From Tabrizicola_A sp964393035 (lineage in GTDB: Bacteria > Pseudomonadota > Alphaproteobacteria > Rhodobacterales > Rhodobacteraceae), in contig CAYMRX010000005.1 in assembly GCA_964393035.1 (NCBI GenBank), positions 186,001 through 250,000 of the forward strand: a DNA stretch of 64,000 bases. Direction: 5' to 3'. The position numbers were made by a program, and so were the translations under genes. The notes below the pieces were generated by a model. The model saw only the letters and a list, made by a program, of their open reading frames with translations, searched no databases and had not been told where the DNA came from. Each line of letters begins with the position of its first letter. Position 1 is the first letter of the stretch. Shown one piece after another: positions 7,557-16,961 of this stretch.

Positions 7557-8711
7557 ATGACGCGTTTGGCAGAACGAGGCGGGGAACGGGGGGCGGAACC
7601 GGCGGCAGCGGGGAGTGACCCGTTGGATTGGCTGCGGCTGATCCGCTCGCGCCGGGTTGGCGCGGTGACGTTTCACCGGCTTTTGGCCGAACATGGCACG
7701 GCCCAAGCGGCGCTGAATGCCTTGCCTGCGATTGCCCGCGCGGCGGGGGTGGAAGATTATTCGGCCTGCCCGGAGGCCGTGGCGCAGGCCGAATTGCGCG
7801 CAGGCCGGGCCTTTGGTGTAAAGCTGGTGCTTTGGGGTGCGCCGGAGTACCCCCAAGCCCTGATGCCCCTGCCTGACGCCCCGCCGGTTCTGTGGGCGCG
7901 GGGAAATCTGGCGCTTCTGCACCGGCCCATGGTGGCCATGGTGGGCGCGCGCAATGCCTCGTCGCTGGGCTTGCGCATGGCGCGACGGCTGGCCGAAGGC
8001 TTGGGGCAGGGCGGCCAGGTGGTGGTGTCGGGCCTTGCGCGCGGCATTGATACGGCAGCGCATGAGGCGGCGCTGGAAACCGGCACGGTGGCGGTGATGG
8101 CGGGCGGGGTGGATGTGACCTACCCCGAAGAAAACGCCGAACTTGCCCGCCAGATCGCTGCCAAGGGGTGCCTTGTGTCGGAACAACCCATGGGTCTTGT
8201 GCCGCAAACCCGGCATTTTCCGCTGCGCAACCGCATCATCTCGGGGCTGTCCCGCGCCGTGGTGGTGGTAGAAGCGGCCGCGCGGTCGGGCAGTCTGATC
8301 ACCGCCCGCGATGCCGCCGATCAGGGGCGCGAGGTGCTTGCCGTGCCGGGCCATCCCTTTGATGCCCGCGCGGCGGGGTGCAACAACCTGATCCGCGATG
8401 GCGCGACGCTGGTGCGCCATGCCGCCGATGTGGCCGAGGCGCTGGGTTTGGCCGCACCGGATTTGCCAGAGCCACCAAGGGCCGAGGTGCAAGCCCTGCC
8501 CGGCCCCGAAGCGCCGCGGCGCAGTCTCGGCGATCTGGCTGCCGTGCATGGGCAGATTCTGGCGCGGTTGGGGCCAAGCCCCTTGGCCGAGGATCAACTG
8601 ATCCGCGATCTCGCGCTGCCGCCATCCGTGCTGACGCCCGCGCTGGTCTCTTTGGAGCTGGAAGGCCGGATCGCCCGTGCGCCGGGGGGGCTGTTGTCGC
8701 GGGCCGACTGA
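7557..8711 (+). CDS. dprA: DNA-processing protein DprA/Smf
   Basis: DprA binds incoming single-stranded DNA and loads RecA during transformation. The 384 residues show an N-terminal helical domain (LDWLRLIRSRRVG), the Rossmann-type core with VAMVGARNASSLG and VVSGLARGIDTAAH, the PLRNRIISGLS segment and the SGSLITAR loop. A C-terminal winged-helix extension (residues roughly 320-384) follows. About 210 bases of non-coding DNA separate it from gabT upstream. topA lies 152 bases downstream, the dprA-topA order common in bacteria. Confidence 0.95.
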   Translation: MTRLAERGGERGAEPAAAGSDPLDWLRLIRSRRVGAVTFHRLLAEHGTAQAALNALPAIARAAGVEDYSACPEAVAQAELRAGRAFGVKLVLWGAPEYPQALMPLPDAPPVLWARGNLALLHRPMVAMVGARNASSLGLRMARRLAEGLGQGGQVVVSGLARGIDTAAHEAALETGTVAVMAGGVDVTYPEENAELARQIAAKGCLVSEQPMGLVPQTRHFPLRNRIISGLSRAVVVVEAAARSGSLITARDAADQGREVLAVPGHPFDARAAGCNNLIRDGATLVRHAADVAEALGLAAPDLPEPPRAEVQALPGPEAPRRSLGDLAAVHGQILARLGPSPLAEDQLIRDLALPPSVLTPALVSLELEGRIARAPGGLLSRAD

Positions 8712-8733
8712 TCTTGCGCCCGTCCCCGGCGTG

Positions 8734-8770
8734 GCAAAGATGAGTATTTGGAAAGGCGCAAATCCTTTGG
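8734..8770. repeat. Dispersed intergenic repeat, copy 1
   Basis: The stretch GGCAAAGATGAGTATTTGGA and the following AAGGCGCAAATCCTTTGG recur with three substitutions at 43221-43257. It lies in the dprA-topA gap and is not coding. Only one arm of the inverted repeat seen at the other copy is present here. Confidence 0.65.
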
Positions 8771-8863
8771 GGCTATCGCAGCCCGCCATCGCAGGTTGAC
8801 AAGCCGCGCGCTTGGCCCTCATGGTGCGGCCCCGTCTGAAAAGCTTGTCGAAAGTTCCTTGCC

Positions 8864-11497
8864 ATGCCCGTCGTCGTCGTCGAATCCCCCGCCAAGGCCA
8901 AGACGATCAACAAATATCTCGGCCCCGATTTCACGGTTCTGGCCAGCTATGGCCATGTCCGTGACCTGCCGCCCAAGGATGGCTCGGTCAATCCCGAGGC
9001 CGAATTCGCCATGTCCTGGGAGGTCGCGGCGGAGAGCAAGAAGCATGTCCGCGCCATTGCCGAGGCCTTGAAAACCGATGACACGCTGATCCTTGCCACC
9101 GACCCTGATCGCGAGGGCGAGGCGATTTCATGGCACCTGCAAGAGGCGCTGGCGAGTTCGCTGAAGAAGGGCAAGAAGGTGGCACGTGTGACCTTCAACG
9201 CCATCACCAAGGATGCGGTGACCAAGGCGATGAAAGAGCCGCGCGAGATCGATCGTCCGCTGGTCGAGGCCTATCTTGCCCGTCGTGCGCTGGATTATCT
9301 CGTTGGTTTCACCCTGTCGCCGGTCTTGTGGCGCAAGCTGCCGGGGGCGAAATCGGCGGGCCGGGTGCAATCGGTCTGCCTGCGGCTGATCGTTGAGCGC
9401 GAGATGGAGATCGAGGCGTTCCGCGCCCGTGAATTCTGGACGGTGGGGGTAACGTTCAAGACCCCCCGTGGCCAGGAATTTGACGCCCGTCTGATGATTT
9501 TGGGCGGCAAGAAACTGGATAAATTCGAACTTCCCACTGCCACTGCGGCAGAAATGGCGGTTCAGGCTGTCACTTCTCGAACATTTGCGGTGCAAAGCGT
9601 CGAGGCGAAACCTGCCGCGCGCAACCCCTATGCGCCGTTCATGACCTCGACCCTGCAGCAGGAGGCCAGCCGCAAGTTCGGCTTCGGGGCCAAGGCCACG
9701 ATGAACGCGGCCCAGCGGCTGTATGAGGCCGGGCTGATCACCTATATGCGGACCGACGGCATTGACATGGCGCCCGAGGCTGTGGCGGCGGCGCGCGCCG
9801 AAATTGGCAAGCGTTTTGGGGCGGCCTATGTTCCGGATGCCCCGCGCATCTACAAGAACAAGGCCAAGAATGCGCAGGAAGCCCACGAATGCATCCGCCC
9901 GACCGACATGGCGGCGGACCCCGAAAGCCTGCGATTGGCGGATGCCGACCAGCGCCGCCTTTACGATCTGATCTGGAAACGCACCATCGCCAGCCAGATG
10001 GCGTCGGCGCGGCTGGAGCGGACAACGGTTGATATTCTGTCGCCGGATCAGCAGGTTGGCTTCCGCGCCACGGGGCAGGTGGTGCAGTTCGACGGCTTCC
10101 TTGCCGTTTATGACGAGGGCCGCGACGACGAGGATGAGGACGAGGGCCGTCTGCCGCAGCTTGCCAGCGGCGAGGCGTTGGACAAGCGCCAAGTCACGCC
10201 GGACCAGCATTTCACCCAAGCCCCGCCGCGCTATACCGAGGCCACTTTGGTCAAGCGGATGGAGGAGTTGGGCATTGGGCGGCCTTCGACCTATGCCAGC
10301 GTTCTGACCACCATCGTGGACCGCGAATATGTCAAGAAAGACAAGAACCGCCTGATCCCCGAGGACAAGGGGCGGCTGGTGACGGCCTTTCTGTCGAACT
10401 ATTTCCACAAATATGTGGAATATGATTTCACCGCCGATCTTGAGACGGAACTGGATGATGTCTCGGCAGGGGAGCGGGATTACAAGGATGTGCTGGCGCG
10501 GTTCTGGCGTGATTTCTCGGCTGCCGTTGCCGAAACCGCCGATTTGCGTATTGGTGAGGTGCTTGAAAAGATTGACGATTTTCTTGCGCCGCATCTTTAC
10601 CCCTTGCGCGCCGATGGTTCTGACCCGCGTGTCTGCCCGACCTGTGGCTCGGGCCGGTTGCATCTGAAAACCGCGCGGTCAGGGGGGGCGTTTATTGGCT
10701 GCGGCAATTATCCCGAATGCCGCTACACCCGCCCGATTTCGACCGGAGATGAGCAGGCGGCGGTCGATGGCCGTGTGCTGGGCCAAGACGCGGCGGGCCA
10801 TGAGATCAGCCTGCGGGCGGGCCGTTTCGGGCCCTATGTCCAGCGCGGCGAAGCGAGTGAGGCGCAGCCGAAGCCCGACCGGGCCAGCCTGCCCAAGGGG
10901 TGGGCGGCCGAGGCGCTGACGCTGGAGCGGGCGCTGGAGCTTCTCAGCCTGCCGCGCATCCTTGGCCCGCATCCCGAGGATGGCGAGCAGATCGAGGCGG
11001 CGATTGGCCGTTTCGGGCCTTATGTGAAACATGGCAAGACCTATGCCAACCTGCCGGATGTCGAGGAGGTTTTCACCATCGGCATGAACCGCGCGGTCGA
11101 GGTGCTGGCGCAAAAGCTGGCGCGTGGTCCGGGGCGTGGGGCGGCGGCGGAACCGTTGCGAAGCTTGGGCGATCACCCCGATGGCGGGCCGATCGTGGTG
11201 ATGCCGGGCAAGTTCGGGCCTTATGTCAAATGGGAAAAGGTCAATGCGACCCTGCCCAAGGACATCTCGCCCGAGGCGGTGACGCTGGAGGAGGCGCTGG
11301 CTCTGATCGCGGAAAAGGCGGGGAAAGCCGGGGCCAAGAAGAAGGCCGCGCCGAAAAAGACGGCCGTGAAAAAAACAGCCGCGAAAAAGCCAGCCGTAGA
11401 AAAGACCGCAGAGAAGAAGCCGGCGGCGAAAAAAGCGCCTGCGAAAAAGCCTGCCGCGAAGAAAGCTGCCACGAAGGAAGCTGCCGTCAAAGCCTGA
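8864..11497 (+). CDS. topA: DNA topoisomerase I
   Basis: A type IA topoisomerase that relaxes negative supercoils by a 5'-phosphotyrosine intermediate. The 877 residues open with the Toprim motif VVVVESPAKAKTINKYLG, with DPDREGEAISWH near residue 86. The active tyrosine is in GLITYMRTDG. A four-cysteine zinc motif (CPTCGSG...CGNYPEC) is followed by three GRFGPYV/GKFGPYV repeats. The last 60 or so residues are an Ala-Lys-Pro rich, strongly basic tail of the kind seen in actinobacterial and some alphaproteobacterial enzymes, likely a DNA-holding tail. It is a single gene ending convergent to choV. Confidence 0.97.
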   Translation: MPVVVVESPAKAKTINKYLGPDFTVLASYGHVRDLPPKDGSVNPEAEFAMSWEVAAESKKHVRAIAEALKTDDTLILATDPDREGEAISWHLQEALASSLKKGKKVARVTFNAITKDAVTKAMKEPREIDRPLVEAYLARRALDYLVGFTLSPVLWRKLPGAKSAGRVQSVCLRLIVEREMEIEAFRAREFWTVGVTFKTPRGQEFDARLMILGGKKLDKFELPTATAAEMAVQAVTSRTFAVQSVEAKPAARNPYAPFMTSTLQQEASRKFGFGAKATMNAAQRLYEAGLITYMRTDGIDMAPEAVAAARAEIGKRFGAAYVPDAPRIYKNKAKNAQEAHECIRPTDMAADPESLRLADADQRRLYDLIWKRTIASQMASARLERTTVDILSPDQQVGFRATGQVVQFDGFLAVYDEGRDDEDEDEGRLPQLASGEALDKRQVTPDQHFTQAPPRYTEATLVKRMEELGIGRPSTYASVLTTIVDREYVKKDKNRLIPEDKGRLVTAFLSNYFHKYVEYDFTADLETELDDVSAGERDYKDVLARFWRDFSAAVAETADLRIGEVLEKIDDFLAPHLYPLRADGSDPRVCPTCGSGRLHLKTARSGGAFIGCGNYPECRYTRPISTGDEQAAVDGRVLGQDAAGHEISLRAGRFGPYVQRGEASEAQPKPDRASLPKGWAAEALTLERALELLSLPRILGPHPEDGEQIEAAIGRFGPYVKHGKTYANLPDVEEVFTIGMNRAVEVLAQKLARGPGRGAAAEPLRSLGDHPDGGPIVVMPGKFGPYVKWEKVNATLPKDISPEAVTLEEALALIAEKAGKAGAKKKAAPKKTAVKKTAAKKPAVEKTAEKKPAAKKAPAKKPAAKKAATKEAAVKA

Positions 11498-11594
11498 GGC
11501 TGCCCATCGGGATTTGATCAGCGCGCGGCTTGCGCGATCCATGACGCATGATCCGGGGGCCAAACATCGGCCTGTGCGCCATCATGGGCGATCA

Positions 11595-11623
11595 GGGGCA
11601 GGGCGAGTTCACCCGCCTGCCCC
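11595..11623. terminator. Hairpin between convergent topA and choV
   Basis: GGGGCAGG pairs with CCTGCCCC over 8 bases around a 13-base loop, 100 bases past topA and 8 bases past choV. No T-run is present, so this is a weak terminator at best. Confidence 0.35.
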
Positions 11624-11630
11624 CGGAAGA

Positions 11631-12659
11631 TTAGACTTTCCCGCGCGGGTTCAGGAGTTTCGACAGCACATCTGTCGCCTGCACCCGACCGATGGCTTGG
11701 CCGTTTTCGGTCACGGTCACATCGGTTGCGCCGCCTTGCAGCAGTTCCATCAGGGCCTTGACCGGGGTTTCAGCCTCCACCGCCCGGCCCGTGCCGCCCG
11801 GCCCCGGCATCATCACATCGCGTGCGGTCAGAACGCCCAAGGGGTTCATATGGGCCACGAATTCGGCGACGTAATCGCTGACCGGATTGGCGATGATTTC
11901 GCGCGCGGTGCCGATCTGCACCAGACGCCCGCCCTCCATCAGGGCAATGCGATTGCCGATCTTGAACGCCTCGTCGAGATCATGGCTGACGAACACAATG
12001 GTGCGTTTCAGCCGCTGTTGCAGGTCAAGAAGTTCGTCCTGCAACTTGGCGCGGATCAGGGGATCAAGCGCGGAAAAAGGCTCGTCCATCAGAAGGATCG
12101 GCGCTTCGGTGGCAAAGGCGCGGGCAAGGCCGACGCGCTGTTGCATGCCGCCGGAAAGTTCGCCCACCTTACGGTCTGCCCATTGCGTCAGGTTGACCAG
12201 CGCCAGTTGCTGATCCACCTTTTCGCGGCGCTGGGCCGGGGTTTGCCCCGCCAGTTCCAAGCCCAGACCGACGTTTTCACGCACCGTCCGCCATGGCAGC
12301 AGACCGAATTGCTGGAACACCATCGCGATGGTCGAAAGCCGCAAGCCGCGCAGGGTTTCGGGGGGCGCATGGGTCACCGACACCATCTTGTCGCCCGCGC
12401 GCACCCGCACCTCGCCCCGCACCACCGGATTGAGCGCGTTCACTCCACGCAGAAGCGTCGATTTGCCTGAGCCGGAAAGCCCCATGAGAACAAGAATTTC
12501 ACCCTCGCCCACGCTCAGGCTGCAATCATGCACGCCAAGGATCTGGCCGGTTCTTTCCTGAATCTCGCCCCGCGACAGGCCCTGATCCATCAAGGGCAGG
12601 GCGGCGGCGGGGGTATCGCCGAAAACGATGGAAACCTTGTCAAACTCTACCGCGTTCAT
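11631..12659 (-). CDS. choV: Choline ABC transporter ATP-binding protein
   Basis: The ProV-family ATPase of an osmoprotectant-type importer, 342 residues. Motifs are Walker A GLSGSGKST, LSGGMQQRVGLARA signature, Walker B ILLMDEPFSALD and switch His in FVSHDLDEA. The last 70 residues form CBS-like regulatory sequence ending VLSKLL, as in ProV. The ATG overlaps the choW stop by 4 bases. Assignment to choline rather than glycine betaine rests on the binding protein choX and the adjacent bet genes. Confidence 0.9.
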   Translation of the reverse strand: MNAVEFDKVSIVFGDTPAAALPLMDQGLSRGEIQERTGQILGVHDCSLSVGEGEILVLMGLSGSGKSTLLRGVNALNPVVRGEVRVRAGDKMVSVTHAPPETLRGLRLSTIAMVFQQFGLLPWRTVRENVGLGLELAGQTPAQRREKVDQQLALVNLTQWADRKVGELSGGMQQRVGLARAFATEAPILLMDEPFSALDPLIRAKLQDELLDLQQRLKRTIVFVSHDLDEAFKIGNRIALMEGGRLVQIGTAREIIANPVSDYVAEFVAHMNPLGVLTARDVMMPGPGGTGRAVEAETPVKALMELLQGGATDVTVTENGQAIGRVQATDVLSKLLNPRGKV

Positions 12660-13489
12660 TTGCTGTTCACCCTGAGAGAGCGGTCCAGAAGGATGGCCAC
12701 CACCACGATGATGAAGCCGGATTCAAAGCCAAGCGCGGTATTGACCGAGTTCAGCGCCCGGATCACCGGCACGCCAAGGCCATTGGCGCCCACCAGCGCC
12801 GCGATGACCACCATGGACAGCGACAGCATGATGGTCTGGTTCAGCCCGGCCATGATCTGCGGCAGGGCATAGGGCAGTTCCACCTTCCACAGTCGCTGTT
12901 TCGGCGTGGCGCCAAAGGCGGTTGCGGCCTCCAAAAGCGCGGTCGGGGTCGAGGAGACGCCAAGATAGGTCAGACGGATCGGGGCGGGCAGCACGAAGAT
13001 CACCGTGGCGATCAGGCCCGGCACCATGCCAAGGCCGAAAAACACGATGGCGGGGATCAGATAGACAAAGGTCGGCAGGGTTTGCATCAGGTCCAGAACC
13101 GGCACCATGGCCGCATAAAGCCGGGGCCGATGCGCCGCCGCGATGCCAATCGGCACGCCGACGCCCATGCAGACCACGCAGGCCGACAGGATCAGCGTCA
13201 GGCTTTCGGTGGTTTCTTCCCAATAGCCTTGGTTCAGGATGAACAAAAAGCCCAGCAGGACGCCAAGGCACACTTTCCAGGACCGTTGCAGATACCAGGC
13301 AAGGGCCATGAAAAGTCCCACGATCACAAGGGGATGCGGCGTTTGCAACAGCCACAGGATGCCGTTGATCAGCGCCTCCATGACCAAGGAGATGGCGTCA
13401 AAGACCCCGCCCAGATTGTCGCTCATCCAGTCGTTGATGATCTTGGCCATCTTCCCGACCGGGATTTTGTTATCGGTCAGCCAGTCCAT
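12656..13489 (-). CDS. choW: Choline ABC transporter permease
   Basis: A ProW-type inner-membrane permease of 277 residues with six or more hydrophobic segments. The cytoplasmic EAA loop, which docks on the ATPase, is seen in EAATAFGATPKQRLWKVELP. It is the middle gene of choX-choW-choV and shares an ATGA overlap with choV. A GC-rich hairpin separates it from choX upstream. Confidence 0.92.
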   Translation of the reverse strand: MDWLTDNKIPVGKMAKIINDWMSDNLGGVFDAISLVMEALINGILWLLQTPHPLVIVGLFMALAWYLQRSWKVCLGVLLGFLFILNQGYWEETTESLTLILSACVVCMGVGVPIGIAAAHRPRLYAAMVPVLDLMQTLPTFVYLIPAIVFFGLGMVPGLIATVIFVLPAPIRLTYLGVSSTPTALLEAATAFGATPKQRLWKVELPYALPQIMAGLNQTIMLSLSMVVIAALVGANGLGVPVIRALNSVNTALGFESGFIIVVVAILLDRSLRVNSK

Positions 13490-13516
13490 GACGGCCTCTC
13501 CCCTTTGGATAGAGTA

Positions 13517-13542
13517 AGGCCCCCGTCAGGAAACGGGGGCCT
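13517..13542 (-). terminator. Intra-operon hairpin between choX and choW
   Basis: AGGCCCCCGT and ACGGGGGCCT pair perfectly over 10 bases around six bases, 10 bases after the choX stop and 28 before choW. There is no T-run, so it probably attenuates or protects the choX message rather than ending all transcription. Confidence 0.6.
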
Positions 13543-13551
13543 CTTTGATGA

Positions 13552-14493
13552 TTATTGCAGCGCAGCCGCGACAGCAGCCTTGGCGTCGCCGCCGTCCTTG
13601 GTGGTCACGCCATCCAGCCACGGCTCCCAGGTGCCGGGGTTGGCGGCGAGCCAGGCCTTGGCCGCCTCGGTCGGGTCGGTGCCGTCGTTCAGGATCGCGC
13701 CCATGATCTCGTTCTCCATTTGCAACGAGAAGACGAGGTTCGCCAAGAGCTTGCCCTGATTCGGGCATTCGGCCGAATAGCCCTTGCGGGTGTTGGTATC
13801 GACGACCGCGCCACCGAAGTTCGGGCCGAACACATCATCGCCGCCCGACAGGTAGGTCATCTTGAAGTTGGCGTTCATCGGGTGGGGTTCCCAGCCAAGG
13901 AAGACAATCGGCTGCCCCGCGTCGGATTTGTTCTTCACCTCGGCCAGCATGCCCGCTTCCGAGCTTTCGACCACTTCGAAGCCGTCAAGCCCGAACGGCC
14001 CGCCGGAGATCATCTCGATGATCAGGCGGTTGCCGTCATTGCCCGGCTCGATCCCGTAGATCTTGCCTTCCAGCGCGTCCTTGTGGTCCTTGATGTTGCC
14101 AAAATCGCTGATCCCGGCGGCGGCACCGGCCTCGTTGGTGGCCAGGGTGTATTTCGCACCTTCCAGGTTGGTGCGGATCACTTCGACGGTGCCTGCATCG
14201 CGATAGGGGGCAATGTCGGCCTCCATCGTGGGCATCCAGTTGCCGAGGAATACGTCGATATCGCCTTCGGCCAGGCCGGTATAGGTCACCGGAACCGACA
14301 GAACCTTGGTTTCGGTCTCATAGCCCAGGGCTTGGGCCACAAGGCTGGTCGCCGCCGTGGTGGCGGTGATGTCGGTCCAGCCCACATCCGAGAAAACGAT
14401 CTTGTCACAGCCTTCGGCAAAGGCCGAACCGGCAAGGGCGAAGGTCACAGCGGTGCCCAGAAGGGCGGTGCGCAAAGTGGGGCGTTGGGTCAT
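13552..14493 (-). CDS. choX: Choline-binding periplasmic protein
   Basis: The solute-binding protein of the choline importer, 313 residues with a Sec signal peptide ending near AGSAFAEG. The sequence carries, in order, the residues that make the aromatic box of Sinorhizobium meliloti ChoX: Trp and Asp in SDVGWTD, Trp in FLGNWMP, Tyr in AKYTLATNE, Asn in GNDGNRL, and Trp in FLGWEPHPMN. This favours choline (with acetylcholine) over betaine. It is transcribed away from betI, with a BetI-type operator between them, so choline induction through BetI is likely. Confidence 0.93.
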   Translation of the reverse strand: MTQRPTLRTALLGTAVTFALAGSAFAEGCDKIVFSDVGWTDITATTAATSLVAQALGYETETKVLSVPVTYTGLAEGDIDVFLGNWMPTMEADIAPYRDAGTVEVIRTNLEGAKYTLATNEAGAAAGISDFGNIKDHKDALEGKIYGIEPGNDGNRLIIEMISGGPFGLDGFEVVESSEAGMLAEVKNKSDAGQPIVFLGWEPHPMNANFKMTYLSGGDDVFGPNFGGAVVDTNTRKGYSAECPNQGKLLANLVFSLQMENEIMGAILNDGTDPTEAAKAWLAANPGTWEPWLDGVTTKDGGDAKAAVAAALQ

Positions 14494-14514
14494 GGTATGG
14501 CTCCCTGTTTTTTG

Positions 14515-14534
14515 TTGATTGACGAGTCAATAAA
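14515..14534. promoter_or_regulatory. BetI-type operator
   Basis: TTGATTGACGAGTCAATAAA contains the perfect palindrome ATTGAC-GA-GTCAAT (14518-14531), resembling the E. coli BetI operator. It sits 22 bases upstream of choX and 49 upstream of betI, so one site could repress both divergent units until choline is present. Confidence 0.75.
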
Positions 14535-14582
14535 CTTCACGCTTTATCGGTTTGGCAAGCAGATTCTTGGAGCCACACCGAA

Positions 14583-15167
14583 ATGCCCAAAGTTGGCATG
14601 GAGCCTATCCGAAAGGCGGCCCTCGTCAAAGCCACGATCGTCGAGATCGGGCGGGCGGGATCGCTTGACGTGACGGTGTCCCAGATCGCCAAGCGGGCCG
14701 GGATGTCCTCGGCTTTGGCGCATCACTATTTCGGGTCCAAAGAGGAAATTTTCCTTGCGGCAATGCGACATATCCTGTCGCTTTATGGGGCCGAAGTGCG
14801 GGGCGCGCTGCATTTGGCCGATGGCCCCGAGGCGCGGTTGAAGGCCATTCTCTGGGCCAGTTTCAGCCCCGCAAATTTCCGCCGCGAGGCGGTGGGCGCA
14901 TGGCTCAACTTTTGGGTGCTGGCCCAGACCGTGCCGGAGGCCAAACGCCTGTTGGCGGTCTATCAACGGCGCCTGAGATCGAATCTTCTGGCCGCATTGC
15001 GCCCCTTGGCGGGCGACAAGGCGGCGTCGGTTGCCGAAGGTTTGGGCGCGCTGATCGACGGGCTTTACCTGCGTGAAGTGCTGAAGTCGGGCCTGCCCGA
15101 TGGGGCCGCGGCGGTAAAAACCGCAATGGATTATCTGAATTCACAGCTTGTCGGCGCTGCGGCGTGA
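14583..15167 (+). CDS. betI: TetR-family choline-responsive repressor
   Basis: BetI represses choline uptake and oxidation genes and is relieved by choline. The 194 residues open MPKVGMEPIRKAAL, aligning with E. coli BetI (MPKLGM...), which supports this start. The TetR helix-turn-helix is clear (TVSQIAKRAGMSSALAHHYF), and the C-terminal half has the AVGAWLNFWVLA segment typical of BetI. betA follows 52 bases downstream; choX diverges upstream. Confidence 0.93.
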   Translation: MPKVGMEPIRKAALVKATIVEIGRAGSLDVTVSQIAKRAGMSSALAHHYFGSKEEIFLAAMRHILSLYGAEVRGALHLADGPEARLKAILWASFSPANFRREAVGAWLNFWVLAQTVPEAKRLLAVYQRRLRSNLLAALRPLAGDKAASVAEGLGALIDGLYLREVLKSGLPDGAAAVKTAMDYLNSQLVGAAA

Positions 15168-15219
15168 GCCGCCGCCGGGAGGCCGTCAACAAAGGCCGCC
15201 GGGTAGGTGGGGGGGAATG

Positions 15220-16878
15220 ATGCAGGCAGATTATGTGATCATCGGGTCGGGTTCGGCGGGGTCAACCATTGCTTACCGGCTGGCCGAGGCAGGCAAGCGC
15301 GTGATCGTCATCGAGCAGGGGGGCACGGATGCCGGGCCGTTTATCCAGATGCCGGCGGCGCTCAGCTATCCGATGAACATGGGGATTTACGACTGGGGGT
15401 ATCAGTCAGAACCCGAGCCGTTCTTGGGCGGGCGGCAACTGGCCACCCCGCGCGGCAAGGTGATCGGCGGGTCCTCATCGATCAACGGCATGGTCTATGT
15501 GCGCGGTCACGCCAAGGATTACGACACATGGGAGGCGATGGGGGCGCAGGGCTGGTCTTACGCCGATGTGCTGCCCTATTTCCAGCGCATGGAGACTTGG
15601 CACGGGGCCGATGATGCGGGTCGCGATGATGGCTTTCGGGGCAAGAACGGGCCGCTGCACATCAGCCGCGGGCCGCGCAAGAACCCCTTGTTCAATGCCT
15701 TTATCAAGGCAGGGCAACAGGCGGGCTATCCGGCGACCCCCGATTACAACGGAGCGAGCCAAGAAGGCTTTGGCGCCATGGAGGCGACGATCTACAAGGG
15801 CCGCCGCTGGTCCGCCGCCAATGCCTATCTGCGCCCCGCGATGAAATCGGGTCGGGTCGCCCTGGTCCGCGCCTTTGCCAAGCGGGTGGTGATTGAGAAT
15901 GGCCGCGCCGTTGGCGTGGAAATTGCCCGCAATGGTCAGGATGAGGTGATCCGCGCCGGTTCGGAAGTGATTGTCGCGGCTTCCTCGATCAACAGCCCGA
16001 AAATCCTGATGCTGTCGGGGATTGGCGATGCGGCGCATCTGGCAGAGCATGGAATTCCGGTGGTGGCCGATCGTCCCGGCGTCGGGGCGAACCTGCAAGA
16101 TCACCTTGAAATCTACATGCAATTTGCCGCCGCCCAGCCGGTGACCCTGTATAAATACTGGAACCTCTGGGGCAAGGCGATGGTGGGGGCGCAGTGGCTG
16201 TTCACCAAGACCGGCCTAGGGGCGTCGAACCAGTTCGAAGCCTGCGCCTTCATCCGCACCCGCGAGGGGATCGAATATCCCGATATCGAATATCATTTCC
16301 TGCCCATCGCCGTGCGCTATGACGGCAAGGCGGCGGCGGGCGGCCATGGTTTTCAGGTCCATGTCGGGCCGATGCGGTCGAAATCGCGCGGGTCGGTTAC
16401 GTTGCGGTCGGCCAATCCGATGGACGCGCCGAAAATCCTGTTCAATTACATGTCGCACCCCGATGATTGGGACGAATTCCGCCGCTGTATCCGCCTGACA
16501 CGCGAGATTTTCGATCAAAGTGCGATGAAGCCTTTTGTGAAATCGGAAATCCAGCCGGGGCTTGCGTTGCAATCGGATGCCGAGTTGGATGCCTTCCTGA
16601 AAGAGCATGTCGAAAGCGCCTATCACCCCTGCGGCACCTGCCGGATGGGCCGCGCGGATGATCCGATGGCGGTGGTTGACCCCGAATGTCGGGTGATCGG
16701 CGTTGAAGGTCTGCGGGTTGCCGACAGTTCAATCTTCCCGCAGGTGACCAATGGCAACCTCAACGGCCCCTCGATCATGACCGGCGAAAAAGCTGCCGAC
16801 CATATTCTGGGGCGCCGCCTGCCAAAATCGAATCTGGAGCCGGTGATGGCGAAGGATTGGCAGGTACGCCAGCGTTGA
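15220..16878 (+). CDS. betA: Choline dehydrogenase
   Basis: A membrane-associated FAD enzyme of the GMC oxidoreductase family that oxidises choline to betaine aldehyde. From ATG 15220 it has 552 residues, close to E. coli BetA. It begins with the dinucleotide fold DYVIIGSGSAGSTIA. Further signatures are the GMC block GGSSSINGMVYVRGHA, the SSINSPKILMLSGIG motif, and the C-terminal catalytic His region YHPCGTCRMG plus SIFPQVTNGNLNGPSIM. The start follows a G-rich ribosome-binding site. betB, normally nearby, is not in the window, so betaine aldehyde oxidation must be encoded elsewhere. Confidence 0.95.
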   Translation: MQADYVIIGSGSAGSTIAYRLAEAGKRVIVIEQGGTDAGPFIQMPAALSYPMNMGIYDWGYQSEPEPFLGGRQLATPRGKVIGGSSSINGMVYVRGHAKDYDTWEAMGAQGWSYADVLPYFQRMETWHGADDAGRDDGFRGKNGPLHISRGPRKNPLFNAFIKAGQQAGYPATPDYNGASQEGFGAMEATIYKGRRWSAANAYLRPAMKSGRVALVRAFAKRVVIENGRAVGVEIARNGQDEVIRAGSEVIVAASSINSPKILMLSGIGDAAHLAEHGIPVVADRPGVGANLQDHLEIYMQFAAAQPVTLYKYWNLWGKAMVGAQWLFTKTGLGASNQFEACAFIRTREGIEYPDIEYHFLPIAVRYDGKAAAGGHGFQVHVGPMRSKSRGSVTLRSANPMDAPKILFNYMSHPDDWDEFRRCIRLTREIFDQSAMKPFVKSEIQPGLALQSDAELDAFLKEHVESAYHPCGTCRMGRADDPMAVVDPECRVIGVEGLRVADSSIFPQVTNGNLNGPSIMTGEKAADHILGRRLPKSNLEPVMAKDWQVRQR

Positions 16879-16961
16879 AACGCGGCACCGATTGATCCGT
16901 GTCAAAGTCAGCTTTTGCGCTCCTGATAAACTCGGGGGCGACAAGACAGAAGGAGACACGC

